This document shows positions 25,945-35,282 of a stretch of 64,000 nt of DNA, one piece after another. Under the pieces are notes generated by a model. It did no database searches and was not told where the DNA came from. It was given only the letters and a program-made list of their open reading frames with translations. Positions within the stretch are counted from its first letter, which is position 1, and every line of letters begins with the position of its first letter. Made by a program: the position numbers and the translations under genes. The DNA is from Marinimicrobium sp. C6131 (lineage in GTDB: Bacteria > Pseudomonadota > Gammaproteobacteria > Pseudomonadales > Cellvibrionaceae), in contig NZ_CP110629.1 in the NCBI RefSeq assembly GCF_026153455.1, positions 3,100,001 to 3,164,000 on the forward strand. Direction: 5' to 3'.

Positions 25945-27688
25945 CTCTCATAACTCAGTCAAGTCCCTTTATTTAATCATTTTACCTGCCTGTTGGGCAC
26001 ACGAGTCTGCTGGCATTGCCTGAGTCGTTGACGCACATGCCGGTGGTACTCGTGTGTTTAGCCTGTGTGCCAGCTCGAAGGCCTCCCGGATGAACGTCCA
26101 TGGGGTCAACCGAACCTCTCGCATCGGATGTCCGCCTGGCGGCATCAACTCAGTTACCTTGGGTATCGCGTTCCATGGATCATCCCGCGGGCTGCCTCTT
26201 GACTACTTAGGAGCCTCAAGACTGGGCTAGAGGTCGGATCGAAGGTCAGCCCGAAGGAAGACTCGTTGCCAGCGTGTTACGGCTGGATTAACTCATTGCT
26301 CGCTCCTGTTGCTCGTCTCTGTTCGTCCTCATCGGTCGACTCGGTGGTGCTTATGCCACTTCGGCCCGGGGTGGCTCGGCAAAGAGCTTGGCCGGATCGA
26401 ACCGCTTGCCTTGAGCCACATGCCACAGCGCCTTGGCCAGCTTGCGCATCAGCGCGATGATCAGTTTGCCCTTGGGGCCTCGGTGTCGGGCCAGCTTGGC
26501 GTCATACCAGGCTCTGGCCGGGCCTGATTGACGTATCAGGCGAAGGGCGGCGAAGTACAGGTAGTGGCGCACCACCCCGGGCCCTCGCTTGGTCAGCTTC
26601 AGCTGCCCTTTGTGTTTGCCGCTGGAGCGCTCTTTGAGGTTCAGCCCCGCCGCTTTCAGATAGCTGGCCGCACGCGGGTAGTCATTGGCCGAACCCAGGG
26701 CACAGTAAAGCACCACCGCGCTGTTATGGCCCAGTGCCTCGGCCATCCAGGCCAGCTCCCGGGTGTGCTCGACGTGCTCGGACAGCGCTCGCTCCAGCTC
26801 GCGGGACTGCGCCCGTGTGTCCAGCATCTCCTGGGCCAGGGCCCGGATGAGTTCGTGTTCGGTCTCGACCACCGGCACGCCCAAGGTCGTGGCGGCACTG
26901 CGCAGCAGGCCTTCGCGCTTGGACGTCTTAAGCATGTGCCCACCGACTCGGCGCAGCAGTCGGTCCGCCTGCTCCGGCTGTGCCGTCACCCGAACCGGGT
27001 CGCCGTACTCGGCCAGCAGGTGCAGCAAGCTGGCGCTCTGCAATGTCAGCCAGCACAGCGCCTCCGGCCAGTGCCGGGCCAACAACGCTTCGAGCCGATT
27101 CAGTGCCCGCTGGTGGCGCTCCTGTACCTGCTCCAGCCGATTCAGTAAGGCTCGCAGAGCTCGACGCGCTTCACTCGGCTCGCGCCAGCGCTGACTGATG
27201 CCATCCAGGTGCAGCCGGCCGATCAGGTAAGCCGCCTTGGCGTCGTGCAGGCTCGGGACCCCGTCATACACTTCAGCGGCGTCGTGCACCCGCTTGGGGC
27301 TGACCCGGTAGATTTCGGCACCCAGAGCTCTCAACTGGTAGCGCAAGGCGTCGCCATAGGTACCGGTCGGCTCCATGACCGCCTCCAGGCGCTGAGCCTT
27401 GAGGTTCGCCAGTTCCCGCAGCAGGGCCGGGCTCTGTTGCGGATGCTCCCAGCGGATGGTCTTCAGAACCGTCCGGTCCGGCTTCATCAGCGCCACGTAG
27501 AAGTCCTTCTTGGCCACATCAATCGCCAGAATCAACCGCTCGCCCGCCGTCTGCTCACGCAGTTGATCCCAGTTCACCTTCTGGAAATTTTGGGCACGAT
27601 AGTTATACTTGCGCATAAGGGGACACCTCCAATGCTCTCGGTTCTTCGCACCTTGCTGTTACAGCAAGTTACCGAGTTATGAGGGTCC
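25942..27688 (-). mobile_element. IS110-family (IS1111-like) insertion element
   Basis: The element contains a DEDD transposase gene (26351-27616) and long non-coding ends. Inverted repeats can be seen: GACCTCTCATAACTCAGT at 25942-25959 and, reverse-complemented, GACCCTCATAACTCGGT at 27671-27687, differing by one gap and one base. Sub-terminal inverted repeats are a mark of the IS1111 branch. The stretch 25960-26350 downstream of the transposase (about 390 bp) has no gene and may encode the guide (bridge) RNA known for this family. The exact element tips are not resolved. Confidence 0.75.
26351..27616 (-). CDS. IS110-family transposase
   Basis: This 421-residue DEDD-type recombinase begins its RuvC-like domain at LILAIDVAKKDFYVALM (first catalytic aspartate) and continues with EAVMEPTGTYGDAL and DAKAAYLIG. 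The C-terminal Tnp_20-type domain contains LKERSSGKHKGQLKLTKRG, where the conserved serine of this family lies. It catalyses insertion guided by an element-encoded RNA in characterised relatives. The gene appears intact. It interrupts the interval between the GGDEF gene and a glycosyltransferase gene. Confidence 0.93.
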   Translation of the reverse strand: MRKYNYRAQNFQKVNWDQLREQTAGERLILAIDVAKKDFYVALMKPDRTVLKTIRWEHPQQSPALLRELANLKAQRLEAVMEPTGTYGDALRYQLRALGAEIYRVSPKRVHDAAEVYDGVPSLHDAKAAYLIGRLHLDGISQRWREPSEARRALRALLNRLEQVQERHQRALNRLEALLARHWPEALCWLTLQSASLLHLLAEYGDPVRVTAQPEQADRLLRRVGGHMLKTSKREGLLRSAATTLGVPVVETEHELIRALAQEMLDTRAQSRELERALSEHVEHTRELAWMAEALGHNSAVVLYCALGSANDYPRAASYLKAAGLNLKERSSGKHKGQLKLTKRGPGVVRHYLYFAALRLIRQSGPARAWYDAKLARHRGPKGKLIIALMRKLAKALWHVAQGKRFDPAKLFAEPPRAEVA

Positions 27689-27786
27689 CCTTTCTTTTTT
27701 CTACCTTATAACTGACTACTCTGAATTTACGGGACGGTTTGAGACTACAGAGCCGTCAACCGTTCTTACATCGTTAGCTTAACGGG

Positions 27787-29094
27787 TTAATGGGTGTTGT
27801 GCGAATCGTCGCGGGGCGTGAGGCGGTTCTTGGCCTCGATCCACTGGCTCATATACTGGGTGCTGCGGTGCTGATGATGGCGCAGCATGGTGCCGACGAT
27901 ATTGGCGCGCCGGTGTGTGGGAAGCGTCGAACGAAGCTGTTGCACCTGCGCCAGTAAACGCCCCTGAAACGCAAGCGCAGAAAAACGCCGCGCCAGGACG
28001 TATCCGGCCTGTTCATGAGCCTCACGCCACTGCGGGACATTCTGATACAGCGACAGGGCGGCCCGAACCAGAGTCTGCGTATCATTGGCCACCGCCCCCG
28101 GCCAGTCGGCTTCATCGGCCATGGCTTCGGCGCCAATTGAAGTGGTCACGCTCGGGGTACCGCAGGCCATCGCGTCCAGCAATTTCCCTTTCAGCCCGGC
28201 TCCGAATCGCAGTGGCGCCAGACAGACCCGCGCCCGGGCCATGACCCCGCGCGCATCTTCCGTCCAACCGAGCACCCGAAAACCCTGACGGGGATTGTTG
28301 AGCGCCGTCGCTTTCGGCGGCGGGTAAGCGCCGTACAGATGCAATTCGGCATCGGGCCGGGCGGCTCGGATGCGCGGCCACAGATCGTGTTTCAGCCACA
28401 GCACCGCATCCCAATTGGGCGCGTGTCGAAAATTGCCGATACTGACAAAGTGTTGTCGCGCTTCAAAAGGAAGGGGGTTCGGCTCGGGCGAGGCCCAGAG
28501 AGGCAGGTACATCAGCAACGGGGCCGGAACCTTGAAGGTCCCCGTCAGCAGTTGCATTTCAAACTCGGAAATCATCAGGCTCAGATCACTGCGATAAATC
28601 GCGGCCAACTCGCGCTGCAGCAGATCACTGTCCGCCATTTCAGGAAACAGTTCGTCCGGGCCGGCCAGCTCCGGGGCCACGGACTGACGCTCGGCTTCCG
28701 GGCCGGCGAGGGCCTGGCGACGTTTCAGCAATGCCTGCCGGGTGGCACGCAAGCTGTGCAGGTCCTCGGTATCAAGAATCCTCAATGCGTTTGGGCAGGT
28801 TCGCTCGACCCGCCAGCCGAACTGCTCTTCGGTCATGAAGCGATCGAACAACACCGCATCAGGCGCCTGTCCGGCAAGCCAGTGATCAAAGCTGTCCGCG
28901 TTAAGCGCCACCGACGCCTCGGCGATACCCCGTGCCGGAAGGTCCAACCGGTGCGGGGAGGGCAGGGCGGCGCTGGCAAAGGTGATTCGCCAGTCGGCTC
29001 GCTGAAACTCCTCCAGCAACTGCACCATGCGGGTACCCGCCGCCGAGGAGTTGGGTTCGGGCCAGACGCTGCCGAGGACAATCAGGTGAGGCAT
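27787..29094 (-). CDS. GT4-type glycosyltransferase
   Basis: This 435-residue protein has a GT-B fold layout. An N-terminal Rossmann-like domain starts MPHLIVLGSVWPEPNSSAAG, and the C-terminal nucleotide-sugar domain contains FRVLGWTEDARGVMARARVCLAPLRFGAGLKGKLLDAMACGTPSVTT. The conserved glutamate position of family 4 enzymes is replaced by the GLKGKLLDAMACG segment typical of a Glyco_trans_1_4 subgroup. The sugar donor and acceptor are unknown. It lies 8 bp after the LpxR-like gene on the same strand, so a cell-envelope role (lipopolysaccharide or exopolysaccharide) is likely. Confidence 0.85.
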   Translation of the reverse strand: MPHLIVLGSVWPEPNSSAAGTRMVQLLEEFQRADWRITFASAALPSPHRLDLPARGIAEASVALNADSFDHWLAGQAPDAVLFDRFMTEEQFGWRVERTCPNALRILDTEDLHSLRATRQALLKRRQALAGPEAERQSVAPELAGPDELFPEMADSDLLQRELAAIYRSDLSLMISEFEMQLLTGTFKVPAPLLMYLPLWASPEPNPLPFEARQHFVSIGNFRHAPNWDAVLWLKHDLWPRIRAARPDAELHLYGAYPPPKATALNNPRQGFRVLGWTEDARGVMARARVCLAPLRFGAGLKGKLLDAMACGTPSVTTSIGAEAMADEADWPGAVANDTQTLVRAALSLYQNVPQWREAHEQAGYVLARRFSALAFQGRLLAQVQQLRSTLPTHRRANIVGTMLRHHQHRSTQYMSQWIEAKNRLTPRDDSHNTH

Positions 29095-29102
29095 AGCAAC
29101 AC

Positions 29103-30086
29103 TTACAGTTTCCAGCCCAGTTTCAAAGCGCCGAAACGCTGTCGGGCACTGGCGTTTTTGTCGAGCGTACTGTTATTCACGAAACTGAAGGTCAGACTGA
29201 AGCGCTCCCAGGCGTAAGAGGCGCCGATGTAGCCCGCGTACTGATCGTGACGCAGATCACCACTCTGGCCCGAGCGCAGGCCGCCGCCACTGACAAAGAT
29301 CTGGTTGTACACATATTCCGCGCCGCCACCGATATACACACTCCAGCCACCGTCAATGGCCATCGGTGTGCTGACCCGTCCGACAATCTGGGCCGCGGTA
29401 CCGAAGCTGCGATCCAGACGCGTTCCATAGCGCAGAATGATGGCCGCCCCGGCAGCGCTCTCCAGGTTACCCAGCGAACCCGAGCCCACCAACAGCAGAT
29501 CCGCATGGGGCTCCTCGGTCGGTGCCGGACCAAAGCGCCAGACCCGGGTGCGCTCAACCTGCCCGACCGGTTCGTCTTTGACCTGGTAGTCCCAGCCGCG
29601 GGGCTTGGTCGCGCCCACCATCTTGTGCACGGCTCGCTGCACTTCGTCCGCCCCGGAGGAGGGACCGACAATGCCCACCGTGACGCCGAGCGTATCGGCC
29701 ACATCGTCCCCGATCACGGTATAGGCCGCCCGCAGTTGCAGGAGGCCGGCGTAGGGCGCGTCATTGGGGTCTGGCACCGGCTTTTCGATTTCCTTCGGGG
29801 TCAACATGGCCTGGCCGATGGTGAACTCAGTGACCTGCAATTCACCGTAGGGATCGGGCAACAACCAGCCCTCGAACGGCCCAATCAAAAACGGAACGTC
29901 GTAGCGCTCCCGTGCCGTTTCAGCCAAATCAAACCAGGAGACATAGAGACCATTGGTGTAACCGCCGCCATCGGTGCCGGCAAACAGATCGTTGTGCCAG
30001 ACGCCGGTAATCCAGTCCATGTCGGCGTGCGCAGGCAGGGTCAATAACGCTGAGACGGCGCCGGCCATCAGCTTGGGTACAGGCAT
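29103..30086 (-). CDS. lpxR: LpxR-type lipid A deacylase, outer membrane
   Basis: This 327-residue protein has a signal peptide (about 1-21, cleavage after AHA). Its body resembles the 12-stranded outer-membrane barrel family that includes Salmonella LpxR, with the opening WHNDLFAGTDGGGYTNGLYVSW. LpxR removes the 3'-acyloxyacyl chain of lipid A in a calcium-dependent reaction. The expected catalytic-histidine context is less clear and was not fully traced. It is likely co-transcribed with the glycosyltransferase downstream. Confidence 0.85.
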   Translation of the reverse strand: MPVPKLMAGAVSALLTLPAHADMDWITGVWHNDLFAGTDGGGYTNGLYVSWFDLAETARERYDVPFLIGPFEGWLLPDPYGELQVTEFTIGQAMLTPKEIEKPVPDPNDAPYAGLLQLRAAYTVIGDDVADTLGVTVGIVGPSSGADEVQRAVHKMVGATKPRGWDYQVKDEPVGQVERTRVWRFGPAPTEEPHADLLLVGSGSLGNLESAAGAAIILRYGTRLDRSFGTAAQIVGRVSTPMAIDGGWSVYIGGGAEYVYNQIFVSGGGLRSGQSGDLRHDQYAGYIGASYAWERFSLTFSFVNNSTLDKNASARQRFGALKLGWKL

Positions 30087-30223
30087 GCTACCACTCCACA
30101 GAAGCCGATCTGAAAGCCGTCGGCGAGTTCATCGTTCACAGTGAGGTACGCAGGTTGCGGCGGGCTGGATGCGCCGCCAACACCGAAGCGCCAGGGAGGC
30201 TAGCACAGGCCGGGGTCACCTTA

Positions 30224-30243
30224 CCGTTAAAAAGTGTTAACGG
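30224..30243 (-). terminator. Small hairpin between the DUF3144 gene and lpxR
   Basis: A 7-bp stem CCGTTAA/TTAACGG lies 7 bases beyond the stop of the DUF3144 gene. Without a clear T-run it could be a weak terminator or an operator for the gene downstream. Confidence 0.3.
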
Positions 30244-30249
30244 GTAGTC

Positions 30250-30564
30250 TCAGTGCAGAGGTTCATCCGGACGTTCATTGGCGATATAGACTTTATAATG
30301 TTCCCGATAGTCTTCCAGATCCGCGGCCAACTGCTCGCGGAACTGGCCGCTCAAAAACGACAGAGCCGAAGGAATTTCATCGGTGTACTCCTTGCGATCC
30401 AGTGATGAGGTCGCCACCACAAAGGCACTGAAACGGGAGCAGGCCTGGAGCAGGGCGGCGGATACCAGCGCCGGGTCGCCGGCCTGATCCACCGCCTGAT
30501 TGGCGTTTTCAATAAATTCGTCCACCAGGTTCCAGAAGGTGTCTTCATCGTGAGGTTGGTTCAT
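30250..30564 (-). CDS. DUF3144-family small protein
   Basis: This 104-residue cytoplasmic protein matches the DUF3144 pattern: it begins with an FWNLVDEFIENANQAV helix and continues with SAALLQACSRFSAFVVA. No catalytic motif is visible and its function is unknown. It overlaps the end of the upstream RND pump gene by about 20 bases and so belongs to the pump operon. It might be an accessory factor, but that is only contextual. Confidence 0.75.
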   Translation of the reverse strand: MNQPHDEDTFWNLVDEFIENANQAVDQAGDPALVSAALLQACSRFSAFVVATSSLDRKEYTDEIPSALSFLSGQFREQLAADLEDYREHYKVYIANERPDEPLH

Positions 30565-33500
30565 TCAAAGCTCCGTCGCGATCAATCTCTACACCCTGAC
30601 GCCGCGCTCTCCAGGCCGACCAGCGCTCGCCAAAGCGATCCGCCGCCAGGTACAGGGTGGGCACCAGTATCAGGGTTACCGTGGTGGCAAAGAGTACCCC
30701 AAAGGCCAGGGAAATGACCATCGGAATCAGGAATCGGGCCTGTACGCTCTGTTCCGCCATGATCGGCATCAGGCCGATAAAGGTGGTGACCGAGGTGAGC
30801 ACAATGGCCCGGAAACGGTCCCGCCCGGCCTGAAGCACCGCCTCCAGCACCGCCAGGCCCTGATGGCGCAGGCTGTTGATCCGGTCCAGCAGGACCAGGT
30901 TGTCATTCACCACCACCCCGGCACAGGCGATAAATCCGAGCATGGACAGCATGCTGATTTCCCGGTCCATCACCAGATGGCCGATGACCGCACCCATAAA
31001 GCCAAACGGAATGGCGGTCAGGATGATCACCGGTTGCCAATAAGAGCGGAAGTTGACCGCCATGATGCCGTAGATCAGGAGCACCGCCAGGACAAAGTTC
31101 TTGCTCATCGAGCTCATGAAGTCCGCCTGGTCCTGCATATTGCCATCGGGAGACAGAGTCAGCCCCGGGAATCGCTGCTGCCACTCGGGCAGGTGTTGGC
31201 GCAACAGCTCCGCGACAATGGCGTTGGCGTCTTCACCCTCTTCGACGCTGGCGCTGATACCGATGGTGCGTTTGCGATCACGGCGCTCAATGGTGGAGTA
31301 GCCGGGCACAAAGTCGATGCGGGCCACCTCGAGCAGGGGAATCTGGGTGCCATCGGCCAGACGGATGCGCATCCGGTCCAGTTGGGAAATATGCGCGCGC
31401 TCCTCCTGCGGGTAGCGCACCAGAACCCGCACATCCTCAATGCCCCGGGGGATGCGTTGCACTTCGGCGCCGTAAAACGCCTGACGCACCTGCTCGGCCA
31501 CCTGACCGAGGGTCACACCCAGAGACTCCGCCGCCGGACGCAACTCGATATTGATTTCCTGGCGGGCCTTCTCGATGGTGTTTTCCACGTCATACACCCC
31601 CGGAAACTGGGCCAGTACCCGACTGACCGCTTCGGCGGCCTCGCGCTGGGCATCCAGATCGTTATCGGCGATGCTCAGGTTCAGGTTGATATCGTCCCCG
31701 GCGGCATTGATGGTGAAGTCCAACCGGAATTCCTTGGCCTCCGGAATCTCACCGATCAGCTCCCGCCAGCGGCGGCTCACCTCCGGGCTGCCGATGTCCC
31801 GCTCCTCGGCGCCGACCAGGCCCACCGACACATAGACGTTTTCGCCCCAGGCCCAGGTCTGGATGCCTTCAATGAGGTCTTCTTCACTCCCGCCGGTCAG
31901 TTCCTCATCCTGATCCAACCGCAGGGCCGCCGACTCGACCTGACGCATGATGCGGGTGGTTTCATGGAACGGCGTGCCCTCGGGCAGGGTCACCCGCGCT
32001 TCCAGATAATCCGAGGGCACCATGGGCATAAAACTCACGATCAACCAACCGCCGATAAACACCCCCAGGGACAGCAAAAACGCCACCGCAAACCCCGCCA
32101 GGGTGGCCAGCTTGTGCTCCAGCATCCGGGTGAGGTAACGCAGATACACCCGGTCGGCGAACCAGTCCAGACTGTCCGCCACTTTCTGGCGGGCGTGGGT
32201 CAGTTTGCGCAGCAACGGGTTGCGACTTTCCCGCTCCGGTTTCAGGTGGGAGAGGTGAGAGGGCAGAATCAGCAGGCTCTCAATCAGGGAGAACAGCAGG
32301 CACAGAATCACCACCACCGGGATGGCGAAAGTGACGGTGCCCATGGCGCCGGGGACGGCCATCATGGGGGCAAAAAAGATCATGGTACTGATCACCGCCA
32401 GAAACACCGGGGTAGCGACCATTTTTGCACCGCTGGCCGCGCTGGACGTGCCCTTGAGACCATGCTGATGGCGGGTGTAAATACTCTCACCTACAATAAT
32501 GGCATCGTCCACTACAATCCCCAGAACCAGCAGAAAAGCGAATAGGGAGATCATATTCACGCTCACCCCGACGTAGGGCAGCAACCAGATCGCACCGGCA
32601 AACGCGGTGGCGATACCCACGCAGACCCAGGCCGCCAACACCGGGCGCAGGAACAGCATCAGCACCACAAACACCAGCAGCAGGCCGGTAATGGCGTTTT
32701 CCAGCAGCAGGTTCAACCGGCTCTCATACAGGGTCGACATATCCCGCCAGACTTCCAGGGTCATCCCCGCCGGCAGAATGTCCCGGGTCCGCTCAATATA
32801 GGCTTCCACCTCCCGAGCGGAGGCGACGATGTCCGGGTTCTCGGTAATCGACAGGTCCAGAAAGACCGCCGGTTTGCCGTTGAACTGAGCGAATACGCTC
32901 CAGTCATCAAAGCCGTCCCGAATCTCGGCCACATCCCTGAGCATCACCTGGGTGCCATCCGCGGCGGTGATCACCGGGATTTTGCCGAAATCCTCGGCGG
33001 TGTAGGCCTGGTTCCGAGTCTGAATCTGGATATCTCCGCCGTGGGCGCGAATCACCCCGGCGGGCACATTCAGGGACGAGCCGGCAATGGCATTAGACAC
33101 ATCCGAAAAGCTCAGGCCATAGCGACGCAGGCTGGCTTCGGACACCTCGATACCCATCTCATAGGGGCGGGTGCCGTTGAGCTCCACATGGCTGACCCCA
33201 TCCAGCAGTGTCAACTCATTGCGCACCCGCCAGCCGGTTTCCTTCAGGGCCGCCTCACTGACGTCCCCGGACAGCGCCAGGCTCATCAGAAAACTGCGCC
33301 CGACAATCTGCCGGGTCACCGGGCGCTCGACGTCACCCGGGAAGGTACTGATGGCATCCACTTGGGTCTTGATGTCGTTCAGCACCCGCTGGGGGTCATA
33401 GCCTTCCACCACTTCGGCCCGCACCGAGCCCCAGCCCTGGTTGGAGGTGGAGGTGATTTCCTCGATGCCGTCGATATCGGCGATGGCCTCCTCGATCCGG

Positions 33501-33697
33501 ATGGCCACCTGTTCTTCCACTTCCGAAGGCCCGGCCCCGGGGTAGTTCATGGAGACTTCAATGAAGTTGAGCGATACCGTCGGGAAGACTTCTTTATCCA
33601 GTTTGCTGGTGCTCACTAACGCGCCGATGAAGATCAACACCATCAGGAGGTTGGCGGCCACCCGGTTCTCGACAAACCACTGAATCAACCGGTTCAT
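30545..33697 (-). CDS. RND-family efflux permease, HAE1-like
   Basis: This 1,050-residue inner-membrane proton-driven efflux pump has the family architecture: helix 1 at residues about 10-30, a large periplasmic pore/docking domain, helices 2-6, a second periplasmic domain and helices 8-12. The proton-relay aspartates are in GIVVDDAIIVGESIYTRH. It overlaps the adaptor gene by four bases (ATGA). No outer-membrane channel gene is nearby, so it probably uses a shared TolC-like protein. The substrate is unknown. Confidence 0.93.
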   Translation of the reverse strand: MNRLIQWFVENRVAANLLMVLIFIGALVSTSKLDKEVFPTVSLNFIEVSMNYPGAGPSEVEEQVAIRIEEAIADIDGIEEITSTSNQGWGSVRAEVVEGYDPQRVLNDIKTQVDAISTFPGDVERPVTRQIVGRSFLMSLALSGDVSEAALKETGWRVRNELTLLDGVSHVELNGTRPYEMGIEVSEASLRRYGLSFSDVSNAIAGSSLNVPAGVIRAHGGDIQIQTRNQAYTAEDFGKIPVITAADGTQVMLRDVAEIRDGFDDWSVFAQFNGKPAVFLDLSITENPDIVASAREVEAYIERTRDILPAGMTLEVWRDMSTLYESRLNLLLENAITGLLLVFVVLMLFLRPVLAAWVCVGIATAFAGAIWLLPYVGVSVNMISLFAFLLVLGIVVDDAIIVGESIYTRHQHGLKGTSSAASGAKMVATPVFLAVISTMIFFAPMMAVPGAMGTVTFAIPVVVILCLLFSLIESLLILPSHLSHLKPERESRNPLLRKLTHARQKVADSLDWFADRVYLRYLTRMLEHKLATLAGFAVAFLLSLGVFIGGWLIVSFMPMVPSDYLEARVTLPEGTPFHETTRIMRQVESAALRLDQDEELTGGSEEDLIEGIQTWAWGENVYVSVGLVGAEERDIGSPEVSRRWRELIGEIPEAKEFRLDFTINAAGDDINLNLSIADNDLDAQREAAEAVSRVLAQFPGVYDVENTIEKARQEINIELRPAAESLGVTLGQVAEQVRQAFYGAEVQRIPRGIEDVRVLVRYPQEERAHISQLDRMRIRLADGTQIPLLEVARIDFVPGYSTIERRDRKRTIGISASVEEGEDANAIVAELLRQHLPEWQQRFPGLTLSPDGNMQDQADFMSSMSKNFVLAVLLIYGIMAVNFRSYWQPVIILTAIPFGFMGAVIGHLVMDREISMLSMLGFIACAGVVVNDNLVLLDRINSLRHQGLAVLEAVLQAGRDRFRAIVLTSVTTFIGLMPIMAEQSVQARFLIPMVISLAFGVLFATTVTLILVPTLYLAADRFGERWSAWRARRQGVEIDRDGALNEPTSR

Positions 33698-34926
33698 ACG
33701 CCGCCCTCAGCCTCCGGCTCCGCCGGCGCGTCTTCGTCTTCCGCAGGTTCGGGGGTTGGCTCCTCCTCACCGGCAATCCGGACCGCCACGCCCGGGCTGA
33801 CATAGCCCTGGCGGTCGATGATCACCGGCTCGCCGTCGCGCAGACTCCCCTTGACCCAGATTCGTTCCCCGTCAATGGTCAGTACCCGCACCTGCTTTTC
33901 CACCACCTCGCCGTCATCGCTGACACTGTACAGCCGGTCGCGCTGAAACACGGCGGTGATCGGTAAAGAAACGATATCGGTCAGCGGCTTGCCTTCAATC
34001 TCGGCGGTCACAAAGGAACCCATCAGCAGCGGCGCGCCATGGCGCTCAGTGTTGAAGGGCTCCGGCAGTTCCGCCACGGCGTAGAGCATGCGCGACTGCG
34101 GGTCCAGGCTGGCCTCGGTGCGCACCAGGCGGGCCGACCACTGGTGGTCTTCGCCCAAGGCTCGCCCGTGCAGGGTCACCGACGGCTGGGCCGCTTGGGT
34201 CAGTTCATCACCAAACGGCAGGTTGAGCAGTGCCGCCTGAGCATCGGTCAAGGGCAGGCGCACCTGGGCGAGGGTGTCTTCATAAACGTCCGCCACGGGC
34301 GTGCCCGGCCCGATAAACTGCCCCTGATCGGCCATGGTCTGTCGGATGCGACCATCGAAGGGCGCGCGTACCTCGGTGCGCTCCAGGTCTAACTGGGCCT
34401 GGTCCCGCGCCGCCCGGGCGGAGGCCACCGCCGCCTCGGCCGCGGCAATCTGGGGCTGGCGCAGAAACAGCGCATTGGCCTCGGCATTGCCCAGATCCCG
34501 CCACTCGCGTTCGGCCTGACGGGCCCGGCCGCGCTCTTCGGCCAGCACTCGCTCCGCCTCACGTAGCTGGGCCTCGGCCTGGGCAAGCGCATTCTGGTAA
34601 TCACGCGAATCCAGCCGAACCAGCCAGTCGCCTCTCTTGAACCGCCCTCCGGCCACAAAGGATGGCGCCGATTTGACAATCTGGCCACCGACCTGGCTCA
34701 CCAGTTGGATGTCCCGACGTGGCGTCACGGTACCCTGTGCCTCCACGGTCAGAGCCCGGCTCTGCAGTTGAACCCGCTCTACCTGCACCACGGGTTTGGG
34801 CGGTTCCGGTTCCGGGCGGGGCTCGGGGCGGGGTTTCAAATTGAGCAACGCCATAAAACCGGCCACGCCCAGTACCAGAATAATCAATGTCAGCGGCGTT
34901 CGCCGCAACCAACCTCGTTGTTCCAA
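33694..34926 (-). CDS. RND efflux periplasmic adaptor (membrane fusion protein)
   Basis: The adaptor is 410 residues from a TTG at 34926. This start is preferred because AAAGGAG sits six bases upstream; a GTG at 34974 lacks a clear site. It has an N-terminal transmembrane anchor (LTLIILVLGVAGFMALLNL), then a split biotinyl-lipoyl domain (VTPRRDIQLVSQVGGQI and VRAPFDGRIRQ). A coiled-coil hairpin rich in alanine and glutamate lies between them, and a beta-barrel domain follows. The C-terminus is acidic and proline-rich. It links the RND permease to an outer-membrane channel. Confidence 0.9.
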   Translation of the reverse strand: MEQRGWLRRTPLTLIILVLGVAGFMALLNLKPRPEPRPEPEPPKPVVQVERVQLQSRALTVEAQGTVTPRRDIQLVSQVGGQIVKSAPSFVAGGRFKRGDWLVRLDSRDYQNALAQAEAQLREAERVLAEERGRARQAEREWRDLGNAEANALFLRQPQIAAAEAAVASARAARDQAQLDLERTEVRAPFDGRIRQTMADQGQFIGPGTPVADVYEDTLAQVRLPLTDAQAALLNLPFGDELTQAAQPSVTLHGRALGEDHQWSARLVRTEASLDPQSRMLYAVAELPEPFNTERHGAPLLMGSFVTAEIEGKPLTDIVSLPITAVFQRDRLYSVSDDGEVVEKQVRVLTIDGERIWVKGSLRDGEPVIIDRQGYVSPGVAVRIAGEEEPTPEPAEDEDAPAEPEAEGGV

Positions 34927-35004
34927 ACCGCTCTCCTTTATTCCGTATTGATCGCGCACCGGAGTGAGCGCCACCGGATGGGCGGCGCTCCTCTGTCACG
35001 GACA

Positions 35005-35223
35005 TTAACGCCCTTTGGTACGCTCCGACTCAATCAGCCGTTCCCGCTGGCGCTGGTATTCTGACTCGTCCAACGCGCCCGCCTCAAAGGCCCGTTTCAG
35101 GTCCACCAGTTCCTGTCCCAGGGTCGGCGGGTGGATGGTTTCGTGTGTGCCACCGTGGATGGAACAGGCGCCCAGCGCCAGCGCCATGACCAATACGGCC
35201 GAGATACCCCATTTGCTGCTCAT
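35005..35223 (-). CDS. Small lipoprotein with SHOCT domain
   Basis: The protein has 72 residues; the ATG at 35223 is preceded by GAGGAA at a good spacing. A lipoprotein signal ends in LALGAC. The rest carries a SHOCT-type helical pair (LGQELVDLKRAFEAGALDESEYQRQRERLIE), a short module often found at the end of membrane or oligomeric proteins. Function is unknown. It lies between the ABC exporter operon and the RND adaptor, on the same strand. Confidence 0.78.
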   Translation of the reverse strand: MSSKWGISAVLVMALALGACSIHGGTHETIHPPTLGQELVDLKRAFEAGALDESEYQRQRERLIESERTKGR

Positions 35224-35282
35224 AGTGTCATTCCTCGTTAATGTTTTCATCACCAATGTGTCCTTGTTGAACACGGTACCGC

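Noticed and set aside
30087..30224. Possible small gene between lpxR and the DUF3144 gene
   Set aside because: No frame with a ribosome-binding site and no homology were found; the stretch seems to be plain intergenic sequence.
30863..32545. Plus-strand frame of 560 codons opposite the first RND pump
   Set aside because: It is antisense to a conserved pump; its composition (many H, Q, G) is typical of shadow frames.
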